64,000 nucleotides of DNA from the NCBI RefSeq assembly GCF_001543245.1, contig NZ_CP014163.1, forward strand, positions 1,532,387 through 1,596,386, written 5' to 3'. Positions 26,503 to 36,630 of the stretch are shown here, one piece after another. The first letter of the stretch is position 1, and each line of letters opens with the position of its first letter. The position numbers were made by a program, and so were the translations under genes. This DNA comes from Aerococcus urinaehominis. GTDB taxonomy: Bacteria > Bacillota > Bacilli > Lactobacillales > Aerococcaceae. The notes beneath the pieces are model-generated. The model saw only the letters and a list, made by a program, of their open reading frames with translations. It ran no database searches and was not told the origin of the DNA.

Positions 26503-27264
26503 TTAATAAAATTTGCTGATATAGGCCGCTGAGGCGGTCATGATTTCGAAGGGTACCCAATGGTCCTGGTCCTCAAATATGGTAAAGTCAACCAGGTCAG
26601 GGTCAATCGCTTGCTTGATTTGCGGCACCAGCTGGCGGTTGATCGCCGTTTTAACCCAGTCATCTTGGCCCCCATTATAAATATAAAAGGGAAGGCCGGC
26701 GATTTGATTAGTTTGCCGGGCCAGGTTATGGTCCTTAATATAGGCCCAATACTGGGCTTGGTCGGCTGCCTGGTCAGGGGTCAGGTCTGACTTTATGCTG
26801 GCCCCTAGCTTGCCCTGACTCAGTTGGTCTAACTGGGCCTCCAGGTCCAGGGCAGCAATGTACTGGACAGCGGCGGCTAGCCGGTCCCGGTAGCCCGCTA
26901 TAATCAGGCTGACGGTCATACCACCCATAGAGGTGCCAAAAATCGCCACTTGATCTACCTGGTAGTGGGCCAAAACAGCCTGGGATAACTGGTCAAATTC
27001 TTGGCAATTATGGGCTAGGCTGGCCAAGAGGTCGACCTGGGGCTGGTAGTGGTAGCCAGCTGGCCGGCGCTGGCCGTGTAGGTAGGCATCTGGCAAAATG
27101 ACCTGGAAGCCTTGGCGGGCAAAAGCAATTGCTTGAGGCAGGACAGATTCCTTGGTATTGGTCCAGCCATGGTAGCCAATAATGACCCGGTTAGCCTGGG
27201 CCTGGTCCGGATGAACGGACAGGCAGGGAATACCAGCAAAATTTACTTCTTCAATGGTATACAT
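26503..27264 (-). CDS. Alpha/beta hydrolase (YitV-like esterase)
   Basis: A 253-residue alpha/beta hydrolase. The oxyanion region is RVIIGYHGWTNTKES. The nucleophile elbow is FGTSMGGMT (GxSxG), Asp is in YNGGQDDWV, and His in FEDQDHWVPFE. Similar to Bacillus YitV-type esterases. The natural substrate is unknown. It lies directly upstream-divergent of nothing and downstream of opuCD by 16 bp on the same strand, so it may be read as the last gene of the opuC operon. Confidence 0.82.
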   Translation of the reverse strand: MYTIEEVNFAGIPCLSVHPDQAQANRVIIGYHGWTNTKESVLPQAIAFARQGFQVILPDAYLHGQRRPAGYHYQPQVDLLASLAHNCQEFDQLSQAVLAHYQVDQVAIFGTSMGGMTVSLIIAGYRDRLAAAVQYIAALDLEAQLDQLSQGKLGASIKSDLTPDQAADQAQYWAYIKDHNLARQTNQIAGLPFYIYNGGQDDWVKTAINRQLVPQIKQAIDPDLVDFTIFEDQDHWVPFEIMTASAAYISKFY

Positions 27265-27279
27265 GGTCGTCCTCCCTCC

Positions 27280-27942
27280 TTACTTACGTGACGGGTCGAG
27301 GCGGCCTTCCAACCAGCCCATAAGTAGGTCAGCCACAATGGACATGAGGGCAATAGGGATGACACCGGCCAGGATAATGGCGGTTCCTTCTGAGGCGTTA
27401 ACCCCGCGTGATAGGATGGAGCCTAGGCCACCAGCCCCCACAAAGGTCCCAATAGTAGCAATCCCAATGGCTGTGATAAAGGCATTGCGGATGCCTCCCA
27501 TAATAACTGGCATGGCTAAGGGGAACTCGACCTTAAAGATTAATTGCTGCTTGGTCATCCCCATACCGATGCCAACATCCACAATATCAGGATCAATATT
27601 GCGAACCCCTGTGTAGGTATTACGCAAGATGGGCAGGAGGGAATAAAGAAAGACTGTCAGCACAACCAGGTTAGCCCCTAGGCCCATAACCAGCATAACC
27701 ACTGAGAGCAGGGCTAGCGATGGGACTGTTTGGATGATATTCGCAAATCCGAGTACATACTTGGCCCAGCGGTCTTGCTTGGCAATATAGAAACCGAGCG
27801 GGACGGCCAGGATAATGGCAAAGAGGGTCCCGTAGATGGCCATTAAGGCATGTTGGCCAAATTGATAGACAATATAAGCCATATTTTCTGAATAATAGAC
27901 CATAAGTTGGTCCCAGAGATTTAATTGGGTCATATCGGTCAT
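27280..27942 (-). CDS. opuCD: Glycine betaine/carnitine/choline ABC transporter permease OpuCD
   Basis: A 220-residue permease with about five membrane segments and the binding-protein-dependent transport motif (VDVGIGMGMTKQQLIFKVEF). It resembles OpuCB (same operon), the usual paralogue pair. Family role: uptake of osmoprotectants such as glycine betaine, carnitine or choline. Its start overlaps the opuCC stop (TAATG), showing translational coupling. Confidence 0.88.
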   Translation of the reverse strand: MTDMTQLNLWDQLMVYYSENMAYIVYQFGQHALMAIYGTLFAIILAVPLGFYIAKQDRWAKYVLGFANIIQTVPSLALLSVVMLVMGLGANLVVLTVFLYSLLPILRNTYTGVRNIDPDIVDVGIGMGMTKQQLIFKVEFPLAMPVIMGGIRNAFITAIGIATIGTFVGAGGLGSILSRGVNASEGTAIILAGVIPIALMSIVADLLMGWLEGRLDPSRK

Positions 27943-28901
27943 TAGTTAGCCAACTCCTTTCTGACAGGTTCTAAGTAAGGTGCCTTGTCCTCAAAAAAGT
28001 TCTTACGTAAGAGCCACTCTCTGGCTACAGTAGCGGGCTCGAGCAGGTAGTTATCTGAGGTATAGTTGAGTCTTTGCATTTCTTCATTAGAAATTTCACC
28101 AGCTAATTTGGCCATTATGGCATCAATTTCCGGATGGGCCTCCCGAACCTGGTTGGTGACCACTGGGCTGGCATCATAAGGGGGGAAGAGCTGGCGGTCA
28201 TCTTCTAAAACTACCAGGTCTTCAGCAATAATCCGGCCATCGGTGGAGTAACCTAAGACGACATCAACTTCACCAGAAGCCACCGCCGTATAAACTAGGC
28301 CGATGGTCATCGGATAGAGGTTAGGGAAGTCAAAGCCATAGGTCTCGACAAAGTTGGCATAACCATCACCGTCACGGTGGATCCATGAGTTGTCAACGCC
28401 GACCTTGACTTGGTCAGCATAAGGGGCCAGGTCAGAGACCTTAGAAATTCCTTTTTCTTCGGCATCTTGACGACGAATCATAAAAGCATAGGAGTTGGCA
28501 AAACCATAGGATGGATACCAGGTTTGGTCAAATTCCTCTTCAAAGCCGGCCACTACTAATTGGTAGGCCTTGTCAGGGTCGGTCACAGCTGGCAGGCCTA
28601 ATTCACCAGTTAAACTGGTACCTGTATAGCGGACGGAAGCCAGGTTGGCGTCCCCGGTCATAAAGGCGGCATGGTTCATAGATGACGAGCCTAGGTTGGT
28701 GATATGGTCAACCGGGAGATTGGTATAGTGTTGGATCATATACATGTTAATATAGCCCATAATTTCTGCTTCGGTAGTTCCTAACGAAGCAATCGAAATG
28801 CCATCCTGGTTGCCCGAGCTTGATAGGCCAGGCAAACTGCAGGCAGCCAGGCTAGCGGTGGCTAAAAGTAGGACTAGGATTTTTTTAAGAGATCTAAGCA
28901 T
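27942..28901 (-). CDS. opuCC: Osmoprotectant-binding lipoprotein OpuCC
   Basis: A 319-residue lipoprotein. The signal peptide [20 protein letters not shown] has the lipobox LAAC. The mature part follows the OpuAC/ProX-like pattern ([40 protein letters not shown]). It binds quaternary ammonium osmoprotectants for delivery to OpuCB/OpuCD. It overlaps both neighbouring genes, so the four opuC genes form one operon. Confidence 0.9.
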   Translation of the reverse strand: MLRSLKKILVLLLATASLAACSLPGLSSSGNQDGISIASLGTTEAEIMGYINMYMIQHYTNLPVDHITNLGSSSMNHAAFMTGDANLASVRYTGTSLTGELGLPAVTDPDKAYQLVVAGFEEEFDQTWYPSYGFANSYAFMIRRQDAEEKGISKVSDLAPYADQVKVGVDNSWIHRDGDGYANFVETYGFDFPNLYPMTIGLVYTAVASGEVDVVLGYSTDGRIIAEDLVVLEDDRQLFPPYDASPVVTNQVREAHPEIDAIMAKLAGEISNEEMQRLNYTSDNYLLEPATVAREWLLRKNFFEDKAPYLEPVRKELAN

Positions 28902-29541
28902 CTTTAACCTCCTGACTAGATGTGGTTTGGGGGCTAGTCCAGTCCTCTAACTTGGCCATCAGCCAGTCGACAACCAGGGCGAGGATGGTAACTGGAATGG
29001 TGCCTCCTAAGATCAGGTCCGGCCGGAAGAGGTTGAGCCCGTTAAAAATCATCTCACCCAAACCACCGCCACCGATATAGGCAGCCAGGGTGGCCCAGGC
29101 AATGACATAAACCGCTGACAGGCGGATGCCAGCCATAATGACTGGTATAGCTAGGGGGACTTGGACCTTGCGAATCAGTTGCCAGCGGGTGAAGCCCATC
29201 CCCTTACCGGCGTCCAGGATATCCGGGTCAACCGCCGTCATGCCCAAGTAAGTATTTCTAAGGATGGGTAAAAGGGAATACAGGAATAAGGCAATAACAG
29301 CTGGCCTTTTGCCAACCCCAAAAATCGGAATCATTAAGGCTAAGAGGGCTAGCGTAGGTATGGTTTGTAAAATAGATACCAGGGAAATAATGCCATTGGC
29401 CACTTTACGGTGTTGGGACAGCAAGATGCCCAAGGGGACAGCCACGACAATGCCAGCGATTAAGGCAGTTAGGGAAATGGTGATGTGTTCGCCCAAAAGT
29501 CGCAGGACTTCACTACCTTGACTCTCTAAGAAGTTAATCAT
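28894..29541 (-). CDS. opuCB: Glycine betaine/carnitine/choline ABC transporter permease OpuCB
   Basis: A 215-residue permease, paralogue of OpuCD, with five to six membrane segments and the EAA-like loop [20 protein letters not shown]. The 3' end overlaps opuCC by 8 bp and the 5' end overlaps opuCA by 8 bp. Confidence 0.88.
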   Translation of the reverse strand: MINFLESQGSEVLRLLGEHITISLTALIAGIVVAVPLGILLSQHRKVANGIISLVSILQTIPTLALLALMIPIFGVGKRPAVIALFLYSLLPILRNTYLGMTAVDPDILDAGKGMGFTRWQLIRKVQVPLAIPVIMAGIRLSAVYVIAWATLAAYIGGGGLGEMIFNGLNLFRPDLILGGTIPVTILALVVDWLMAKLEDWTSPQTTSSQEVKDA

Positions 29542-30706
29542 CAGCCGTCACCGCCTGGTCTTGGAGTTGGTCGAGGATGACTTCAGGATCATCCCCCCAT
29601 ACGGCTTCATAGATTAGGTTAACCAGGGTCGCCCGAGTCACTAAACCGGTTAGAGTACCGCTATTGTTAACCACTGGCACGTTGGCTTGCTGGCCTTTTA
29701 AAATCCGCTGCATGGTGTTTTGGACCAAGGCATCTTCTTTAACTGGATTTAATTTCCGTACCATGACCTCTAAAACTGGCCGTTGTAGGTTCTTGTTTTG
29801 GGTGATGTCAGTTAGGCTGACCTTGCCTAGCAGGTGGTTGTAGTCGTCCACCACAAACAGGCTGTCGACATAGTTGTCGCGCATGATTTGCAGGGCATCA
29901 CCGGTGGTTTTACCCAGGTCGATGGTGAGCGGGTTGGTATTCATGATTTCCTTAACCTTAACCAGGTTGGTTTTGGCCTGAACTAGGCGGTCCTCACCCA
30001 AGAAGGAGCGGACATAATCATTGGCCGGTTTACTGATAATATTTTCTGGGGTATCGTATTGGACCAATTCCCCTTGGTGCCAGATAGCAATTTTATCTGC
30101 CAGGCCTAAAGCCTCATCCATATCATGGGTAACAAAGACAAAGGTGGCCTGGTATTCTTCTTGGAGTTCCTTAACTAGTTCTTGTAGGGCATCGCGCGTA
30201 ATGGGGTCCAGGGCGCCGAAAGGTTCATCCATAAGGACAATTTCCGGGTTTGCAGCCAGGGCACGGATGACCCCGATTCTTTGCTGCTGGCCACCGGATA
30301 ATTCAGAAGGATAGCGGTCTAAATAGTCTTCAGGTAATTCCACCCGGGCTAAGAGCCGCTTAGCAATATCCTGGCAGTCGCCCTCTGAATAGTCCAAGAG
30401 GCGGAGCACGGTTACGATATTTTCATAGATGGTCATGTGGGGCATAAGGCCGACCCTTTGAATGACGTAGCCAATTTTACGGCGCATTTGTACCGGGTCC
30501 ATATCGGTGGTCTTTTTACCATTGATGAGAATTTCACCCTCAGTGGGGTCATGCATGCGGTTAATCATGCGTAGGGCGGTAGTTTTACCTGAACCAGAGG
30601 TGCCGATAAAGCAGACAAACTCCCCCTTATTAATGGTAAAACTGGCTGGTTTTAGGGCTTGGACGCCCCCAGGATAGGTCTTAGCGACCTGCCTAAATTC
30701 AATCAT
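29534..30706 (-). CDS. opuCA: Osmoprotectant ABC transporter ATPase OpuCA with CBS domains
   Basis: A 390-residue ATPase. Walker [10 protein letters not shown] is at 35-43, then Q-loop [13 protein letters not shown], signature [11 protein letters not shown], Walker [14 protein letters not shown] and H-loop VTHDMDEAL. The C-terminal third contains two CBS repeats ([40 protein letters not shown]), which in OpuCA-type ATPases sense ionic strength or nucleotides. It is the first gene of the opuCABCD operon; ggagtgaaatc precedes ATG 30706. Confidence 0.93.
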   Translation of the reverse strand: MIEFRQVAKTYPGGVQALKPASFTINKGEFVCFIGTSGSGKTTALRMINRMHDPTEGEILINGKKTTDMDPVQMRRKIGYVIQRVGLMPHMTIYENIVTVLRLLDYSEGDCQDIAKRLLARVELPEDYLDRYPSELSGGQQQRIGVIRALAANPEIVLMDEPFGALDPITRDALQELVKELQEEYQATFVFVTHDMDEALGLADKIAIWHQGELVQYDTPENIISKPANDYVRSFLGEDRLVQAKTNLVKVKEIMNTNPLTIDLGKTTGDALQIMRDNYVDSLFVVDDYNHLLGKVSLTDITQNKNLQRPVLEVMVRKLNPVKEDALVQNTMQRILKGQQANVPVVNNSGTLTGLVTRATLVNLIYEAVWGDDPEVILDQLQDQAVTADD

Positions 30707-30829
30707 GATTTCACTCCTTGTTAGTTTAAAAATTAAAAATTAACAAAATTTACACATATATATTTAGACTAGCAAGAAATTGCCTGATATGCAAAAGATA
30801 TCTCGGGATATTGTGAAATAAAAACAAAA

Positions 30830-30857
30830 AAGGTCTGTACCCAAGGGTTCAGACCTT
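30830..30857 (-). terminator. Terminator of the ABC exporter operon
   Basis: Stem aaggtctg-t-accc (30830-30842) with gggt-t-cagacctt (30845-30857). On the minus strand it runs into a long T-rich tail. Confidence 0.9.
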
Positions 30858-30871
30858 CTTTAGTTGTGAAT

Positions 30872-32668
30872 TTAGTAGCCCATGCTGATTTCAGCTGGGT
30901 CATCTTCATTAAATTGTGACCGGTAAAGATCGGCATAGAAGCCGTCAGCAGCCAGTAATTCCTCGTGGTTACCGTGCTCGATAATATTTCCTTCCTGCAT
31001 GACTAGAATCATATCAGCATTACGGATGGTTGAGAGCCGGTGGGCAATGACGAAGGAAGTCCGTCCTTCCATAATCTTGTCCATGGCGCCTTGGATCAGT
31101 TTTTCCAAGCGGGTATCTACTGAGGAAGTGGCTTCATCCAGGATTAGGATATCAGGATCAGCAATAATAGCCCGGGCAATGGTCATCAATTGCTTTTGAC
31201 CCAGAGACACGTTATTGGCCTCCTCGTTAATTTCCATCTTGTAGCCCGATGGCAGGGTGGAGATAAAGTGGTCGACATTGGCTACCTTGGCCGCATCGCG
31301 TACCTGGTAGTCTGTGGCCTGTAAATCACCGAAACGAATATTCTCTTCAATGGTATCGGTATAGAGCCAGGCATCCTGGAGGACCATGCCCATATGGCTG
31401 CGTAAGTCAGCTCGGTCCAGGTCCTTGATGTCGATGCCATCAATTTTGATGGCGCCTTTGTCAACGTCATAAAAACGCATGAGCAGGTTAATCAAGGTCG
31501 TTTTACCGGCGCCAGTCGGACCAACCACAGCCACGGTGTCCCCGGGCTTAACGGTAAAGTTGATGTCAGTCATCAGGGGCTTGTCTTTGTGATAACCGAA
31601 ACCAACATGGTCAAATTCAACTTGGCCGGCAACCTGGTCACGCAGCTGAGCCTTAGCCGGGCTCTGGTCTTCTTCAGCTTCGTCTAGGAAGGAGAAAATC
31701 CGTTGGCAGGCGGCAAAGGCTGACTGAATCAGCCCCATCATCTGGGTAATCATGGTGATGGGTTGGTTGATTTGCCAGACATATTGGACAAAGGCTTGCA
31801 GGTTACCGACAGTTAAGCGGCCAGCGATGGTCATGAGCCCACCTACCACCGCAATCACCAGGTAGCAGGCATTGGCAATCATGTTGAAGAGGGGCATCAT
31901 CAGTCCGGATAGGAAGGAAGCCCGGAAACCATTTTCATAAAGCTGGTGGTTCTTGGCTTCAAAAGCTTTGACTGATTCCTCCTGTTGGCCATAAACCTTG
32001 ATTTCGGTAAAACCGGATAGCTGCTCTTGGGTGAAGGCAAAGAGGTCACCCAAGGCATCGGCCTGGGCCTGGAAGGCAGGCTGGGACCAATTTAAAATCA
32101 AGCGGCCCAAGAGTAAATTAAGCGGAATCATGACGATAATAATCAGGGCCAGTTGCCACTTGAGATAAAGCATGAAAGCAATGGCGAAGGAGATGCTGAG
32201 GAAGCCGTTGGCCAGCTGGATAAAGGATTGTTGCATGGCGTTGGAGACAGCATCCACATCATTAGTCATCCGGCTGAGCACATCGCCTACCTGGTGACGG
32301 TCAAAGTAAGCCACTGGCAGGCGGTTAATTTTTTCAGCGATATCATTGCGCAGGTCATAAATTGCCGATTGGACCACATTGGTGAGCCAGAATTGACCCA
32401 GAAACATAGAAACATGGTAGACCATACCACGGGCAAAATAGAGGACCATAATTTTTAAAATATAGTCGTAATTGATGCCTGCTCCTGGCACGCCTTGCGC
32501 CATAGCAACCACATTCTTGGTCACTTCGGTAATGGCTAGGCCAATCACAAAGGGCTCCAGGGTTTGGGAAATGGTTTGTAAGAGTGACATTAAAAGGGCC
32601 CCGAAGAATTGCAAGCGTTTCGGTCGCATGTAGGGCCAGAGGCGGGCCAAACTTTCTTTAATAGTCAT
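30872..32668 (-). CDS. Heterodimeric ABC exporter subunit with canonical Walker B (YfiC/MdlB type)
   Basis: A 598-residue fused membrane-ATPase half transporter. Six membrane segments occupy about residues 15-320. The ATPase has Walker A GPTGAGKTT, Walker B LILDEATSSVD with the catalytic Glu, and H-loop IAHRLST. The signature is altered to VSLGQKQLM. Together with the partner gene's D-for-E change this gives one complete and one degenerate ATP site, the rule in heterodimeric type IV exporters such as BmrCD or TM287/288. Its start overlaps the partner's 3' end by 11 bp. Substrate unknown; multidrug export is the family-based expectation. Confidence 0.9.
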   Translation of the reverse strand: MTIKESLARLWPYMRPKRLQFFGALLMSLLQTISQTLEPFVIGLAITEVTKNVVAMAQGVPGAGINYDYILKIMVLYFARGMVYHVSMFLGQFWLTNVVQSAIYDLRNDIAEKINRLPVAYFDRHQVGDVLSRMTNDVDAVSNAMQQSFIQLANGFLSISFAIAFMLYLKWQLALIIIVMIPLNLLLGRLILNWSQPAFQAQADALGDLFAFTQEQLSGFTEIKVYGQQEESVKAFEAKNHQLYENGFRASFLSGLMMPLFNMIANACYLVIAVVGGLMTIAGRLTVGNLQAFVQYVWQINQPITMITQMMGLIQSAFAACQRIFSFLDEAEEDQSPAKAQLRDQVAGQVEFDHVGFGYHKDKPLMTDINFTVKPGDTVAVVGPTGAGKTTLINLLMRFYDVDKGAIKIDGIDIKDLDRADLRSHMGMVLQDAWLYTDTIEENIRFGDLQATDYQVRDAAKVANVDHFISTLPSGYKMEINEEANNVSLGQKQLMTIARAIIADPDILILDEATSSVDTRLEKLIQGAMDKIMEGRTSFVIAHRLSTIRNADMILVMQEGNIIEHGNHEELLAADGFYADLYRSQFNEDDPAEISMGY

Positions 32669-34394
32669 TGTTTAATTCCTCCTCTGTCAGTTGTGATGAG
32701 GCAATATCGTAGTAAATCGGTGAAGATTTAAGCAGTTCTTGGTGAGTACCCCGGGCCACGATCCGACCCTTGTCTAGGACAATAATCTGGTCAGCATGCA
32801 TAATGGTCCCAACCCGTTGGGCCACAATAATGGTTGAAGCCTGCTTGGTTTCTTCCTTAAGGGCCGCCCGAACTTCCGCATCGGTCTTATAGTCTAGGGC
32901 CGAGAAGGAGTCGTCGAAAATATAGATTTCGCGACCGCCAATAATCGAGCGGGCAATAGATAGCCGCTGCTTTTGCCCCCCTGATAGGTTAGAGCCACCT
33001 TCAGCTAGGTGGGTATTAAAGCGGGTTTCCAGCCGCTCAATAAATTCGCGGGCGTGAGAAATATCGGTGGCATGGACCATTTCTTGCTCAGTAGCATCTT
33101 CCTTACCATAGCGGAGGTTATCGGAAATATCTCCAGTAAAGAGCAGGGCTTTCTGGGGGGTATAACCGATTTTTTTCCGCAGGTCATCAAGGTCATAGTC
33201 ACGGACATCGATGCCGTCAACTAGGACCTGACCGGCAGTTGCGTCATAGAAACGTGGAATCAATTTAATGATGGTTGACTTACCGGAACCTGTTGATCCG
33301 ATAAAGGCGGTGGTTTCACCGGCCTTGGATTTGAAGGAAATATCGCGGAGAACGGGTTCTACAGCATCTGGATAGGCAAAGTCAACATGACGGAATTCCA
33401 GGGTTCCCTGTTCCGGGGCTCCTTTCACCGGATTGTCAGGATTCTCTACGGTAATTGGTGTGTGTAAGACCTCTTGAATCCGGCCGGTTGACACCATCAT
33501 GCGCGGGTACATCATGAAAATATTAGAGAAAACAATCAGGGAGAAGAGAGCGTGGAAGGCATACTCGATAAAGGCCACCAGGTTACCAATTTGTAGGTTC
33601 TGGGCCTCAATCTGCTGGCTACCGTACCAGAAAATCACAATAATCACGGCATTAAGCAGGAAAGAGAAGACAGGTGGTGTGGCTGCCATCCAGCGGAAGA
33701 GCTTGGTTGACAGCTGGCGGAATTTTTGGTTGACTGCCACAAAGCGGCTCTCCTGGAAGTCTTCTCGGTTAAAGGCTCGGATTACCCTAAGCCCAGTAAT
33801 GGACTCCCGCAAAATCCGGTTAATTTTATCCAGGTTGCTTTGCTGGGCTTCAGAAATGGGCCGGCTGACCTTGGCTACCAGGACAATCATGCCGATAATC
33901 AGGGGAACTACAGGCAAAATAAAAAGACCTAGTGACGGGGAGGTCAACCAAATCATGTAAACAGAGACCCCAATCATAACCGGTGAAGACAGGCCTTGAC
34001 GCAGGAACATTTCAGTAAATTGTAGCAAGATAAAGGCATCCGTAGTAATCCGGGTGGTTAGGGACGGCACACCTAATTCTTGAAATTCGTGGTGGGACAG
34101 GGATTGCATCTTGGCATAGACCTCGTTACGAATAGTCATGGTCATGTGATTGACAATTTTCGCCGTGGCATAGGCAGTTAGGAGGCGCCCTAAGAAACCG
34201 ACCACAACTATCGCCAGCATGATCCAACCATAAAAAAGCACTTGGTCACGGTTCTGGGGAATGATGGCCTGGTCAATCATATTGGACAGGACAGTTGGCA
34301 TACCCAGGGTCACAAAGACAAAGGCCATAGTACCTAAAGCCACAAAAAATAGCTCTTTAGGATAGGCCTTGAGGTAGTTTAGGATAAAACGCAT
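32658..34394 (-). CDS. Heterodimeric ABC exporter subunit with degenerate Walker B (YfiB/MdlA type)
   Basis: A 578-residue half transporter with six membrane segments. The ATPase has Walker A GSTGSGKST, a canonical signature LSGGQKQRLS, but Walker B reads IYIFDDSFSALD: the catalytic Glu is Asp, so this side forms the non-hydrolysing site. The H-loop is VAQRVGT, with Gln in place of the usual His. It is the first gene of the two-gene operon, with its own promoter at 34433-34461. ataaggagc lies before ATG 34394. Confidence 0.9.
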   Translation of the reverse strand: MRFILNYLKAYPKELFFVALGTMAFVFVTLGMPTVLSNMIDQAIIPQNRDQVLFYGWIMLAIVVVGFLGRLLTAYATAKIVNHMTMTIRNEVYAKMQSLSHHEFQELGVPSLTTRITTDAFILLQFTEMFLRQGLSSPVMIGVSVYMIWLTSPSLGLFILPVVPLIIGMIVLVAKVSRPISEAQQSNLDKINRILRESITGLRVIRAFNREDFQESRFVAVNQKFRQLSTKLFRWMAATPPVFSFLLNAVIIVIFWYGSQQIEAQNLQIGNLVAFIEYAFHALFSLIVFSNIFMMYPRMMVSTGRIQEVLHTPITVENPDNPVKGAPEQGTLEFRHVDFAYPDAVEPVLRDISFKSKAGETTAFIGSTGSGKSTIIKLIPRFYDATAGQVLVDGIDVRDYDLDDLRKKIGYTPQKALLFTGDISDNLRYGKEDATEQEMVHATDISHAREFIERLETRFNTHLAEGGSNLSGGQKQRLSIARSIIGGREIYIFDDSFSALDYKTDAEVRAALKEETKQASTIIVAQRVGTIMHADQIIVLDKGRIVARGTHQELLKSSPIYYDIASSQLTEEELNNDY

Positions 34395-34432
34395 AGACTA
34401 GCTCCTTATTCTAAATTTTTACTTGCCCTCTC

Positions 34433-34461
34433 ATTGTAAGCAATGAAAATAGTGATTGCAA
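34433..34461 (-). promoter_or_regulatory. Sigma-A promoter of the ABC exporter operon
   Basis: On the minus strand, TTGCAA (34461-34456), 17-bp spacer, TACAAT (34438-34433), about 39 bp before the start codon. This independent promoter implies that the hairpin terminator further upstream (34577-34600) is not part of this operon's leader. Confidence 0.7.
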
Positions 34462-34570
34462 GTTTAAGTAAATGTCCTTTTTAATCTAGCTGCGGAAATT
34501 AAGGATCGGCTGCTGAACGCACAGTCATTTAACTCATCCGGAAATTTTACTAGCCATTTAGTTTATGAAA

Positions 34571-34642
34571 TCAAAAAACCGCCTGTGGGGGCAGGCGGTT
34601 GGTTCCTATTTTCATAGGAAAAGCAACTAGGGGTTGCGAGAT
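34571..34642 (-). ncRNA. Candidate small RNA with three hairpins and C-rich loops
   Basis: On the minus strand a TATAAT box (34654-34649) is followed by three consecutive hairpins. The first is gcaac-ccctA-gttgc (34637-34623). The second is a perfect 7-bp stem, ttcctat-gaaa-ataggaa (34620-34603), with a GNRA-like loop. The third is aaccgcctg-cccccA-caggcggtt (34600-34577), followed by T6 as an intrinsic terminator. The expected product is about 72 nt. There is no open reading frame in it. Loops with CCC or CCCC are typical of Firmicute regulatory RNAs that pair with Shine-Dalgarno sequences (Listeria LhrC, streptococcal csRNAs, RsaE). No clear -35 at ideal spacing is seen. It could instead be a leader remnant or a terminator of the ABC-F transcript. 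Confidence 0.5.
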
Positions 34643-34727
34643 ACTTATATTATAAGTAAGGATTATTTAATTCTTGTAAATTTATTGTAAAAATTTTGTA
34701 AATTTGAAAAAGTAGCCGCGACGTGTT

Positions 34728-34757
34728 AAAACAGGCCAGCATTTACCAGCCTGTTTT
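34728..34757. terminator. Terminator after the ABC-F gene
   Basis: Stem aaaacaggc (34728-34736) with gcctgtttt (34749-34757), 10 bp downstream of the ABC-F gene's stop on the minus strand. Confidence 0.75.
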
Positions 34758-34767
34758 CTAATTTAGC

Positions 34768-36393
34768 TTATTCATAGAGTTTATCAACCCGAGCTTGGAC
34801 ATCTTCATTAGCTAGATACTCTTCATAGTTGGTATCAAGGCGGTCAACCATGCCATTAGCTGAAACGTGGATGATTCGGTTGGCAATGGTGTTGATGAAC
34901 TCGTGGTCATGACTGGAGAAGAGGATAGCACCCTTGAAGGCAATCAAGCCGTCGTTAAGAGCGGTAATAGACTCTAAATCTAAGTGGTTGGTTGGGTCAT
35001 CGAGGACTAGGACATTGGCCTTCTCTAGCATCATGCGTGAGAGGAGGACGCGGACCTTTTCACCCCCGGATAGGACATCAACTTTTTTATTGACATCTTC
35101 ACCAGAGAAGAGCATGCGACCGAGGAAGGAGCGTAAGAAGGTATTGTCCTGCTCTTCCGGGCTGGCAAACTGGCGTAACCATTCTAAGATGGTATAGCTT
35201 GACCCTTCAAATTCGTGGGAAGAATCCTTAGGTAGGTAGGACTGGCTCGTGGTGACCCCCCACTTGTAGGAACCAGTGTCAGGCTCTAATTCACCCATCA
35301 AGATTCTAAAAAGGGTGGTGGTGGCGATATCATTGCGGCTGAGGAAGGCAATCTTGTCTTCACGGCCGACGGTAAAGGTGATATTGTCTAATACCTTAAC
35401 GCCATCAATGGTCTTAGAAAGGTTTTCTACTGACAGGACATCGTTACCGATTTCCCGTTCCATATCAAAGCCAACGAAAGGATACTTGCGGCTAGATGGT
35501 TGGATATCATCTAGTTCAATCTTATCGAGCATCTTCTTACGGGAAGTCGCTTGCTTAGACTTAGAAGCGTTGGCAGAGAAGCGGGCGATGAAGTCTTGGA
35601 GCTCCTTGATTTTTTCTTCTTTTTTAGCGTTTTGGTCAGCTTGGAGTTTAGCTGCCAGTTCAGAAGATTGCTTCCAGAAATCATAGTTACCCACATACAA
35701 TTTAATCTTACCAAAGTCCACGTCACAGATATGGGTGCAGACCTGGTTTAAGAAGTAACGGTCATGGGATACGACGATCACGGTATTGGGGAAGTTAATA
35801 ATATATTCCGCCAACCACTCGATGGCTTGACCGTCCAAACCGTTAGTCGGCTCATCCAAGAGCAGGACATCAGGGTTACCGAAGAGGGCTTGGGCCAGGA
35901 GGACCTTAACCTTATCAGCCTCACGCAATTCGCTCATTTGTTGGTAGTGCATATCTTCGGTGATTCCTAGGCCAGTTAATAATTGGGCAGCCTCTGATTC
36001 GGCCTCCCAACCATTCAGTTCAGCGAATTCACCTTCTAACTCACCGGCCTTGATACCGTCTGCCTCGGTGAAGTCTTCCTTGGCATAAAGGGCATCACGC
36101 TCGGTTTTAACCTCATAGAGGCGTTTGTTACCCATGATGACTGTATCCATGACTGGATATTCTTCATAACCAAAGTGGTTCTGGCTTAGAACCGACATCC
36201 GCTCGTTGGGATCTAAGTGGACATCCCCAGTTGATGGGGCGATTTCCCCTGATAAAATTTTTAAAAATGTTGATTTACCAGCACCATTAGCGCCGATAAT
36301 ACCGTAGCAGTTGCCCTCTGTAAATTTAAGAGTGACATCGTCGTAAAGTTTGCGATCTGAAAAATGAAGACTAACATTGTTTACCGCTAGCAT
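34768..36393 (-). CDS. ABC-F family ATPase (YkpA/YbiT type)
   Basis: A 541-residue cytoplasmic protein with two ATPase domains and no membrane segments. Domain 1 has Walker A GANGAGKST, a weak signature (MSELREADKVKVLLAQALFG) and Walker B VLLLDEPTNGLD. Domain 2 has a poorly conserved Walker A region (LSRNDIATTTLFRIL), signature LSGGEKVRVLLS and Walker B LVLDDPTNHLD. The linker between them is charged and helical. Length and motifs match the YkpA/YbiT branch of ribosome-associated ABC-F proteins. It is probably monocistronic. The gap up to the polyphosphate kinase gene (36394-36630) contains nothing I can support. Confidence 0.88.
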   Translation of the reverse strand: MLAVNNVSLHFSDRKLYDDVTLKFTEGNCYGIIGANGAGKSTFLKILSGEIAPSTGDVHLDPNERMSVLSQNHFGYEEYPVMDTVIMGNKRLYEVKTERDALYAKEDFTEADGIKAGELEGEFAELNGWEAESEAAQLLTGLGITEDMHYQQMSELREADKVKVLLAQALFGNPDVLLLDEPTNGLDGQAIEWLAEYIINFPNTVIVVSHDRYFLNQVCTHICDVDFGKIKLYVGNYDFWKQSSELAAKLQADQNAKKEEKIKELQDFIARFSANASKSKQATSRKKMLDKIELDDIQPSSRKYPFVGFDMEREIGNDVLSVENLSKTIDGVKVLDNITFTVGREDKIAFLSRNDIATTTLFRILMGELEPDTGSYKWGVTTSQSYLPKDSSHEFEGSSYTILEWLRQFASPEEQDNTFLRSFLGRMLFSGEDVNKKVDVLSGGEKVRVLLSRMMLEKANVLVLDDPTNHLDLESITALNDGLIAFKGAILFSSHDHEFINTIANRIIHVSANGMVDRLDTNYEEYLANEDVQARVDKLYE

Positions 36394-36630
36394 ATTTTCT
36401 TCCTTTCTGGGCTTGTTTTCCTAGACTAATATACATGATGGTCTGGATAAATGCAAAGAAATTCGGCCTTAAGACCTGTCGCAGTCTCAGGGCAGACTTG
36501 GTAAGCGGACAGTAAGCAGCTTGTTCGACCCCTAGCTAGCTAAAATGAGTCAATATAAAAAGCTAGGCCCCGGCCTTGGTGACCAGTCCTAGCGCTCAGT
36601 AGCTAGCTAGTTCGTCCTAGTCTAGCTGTT

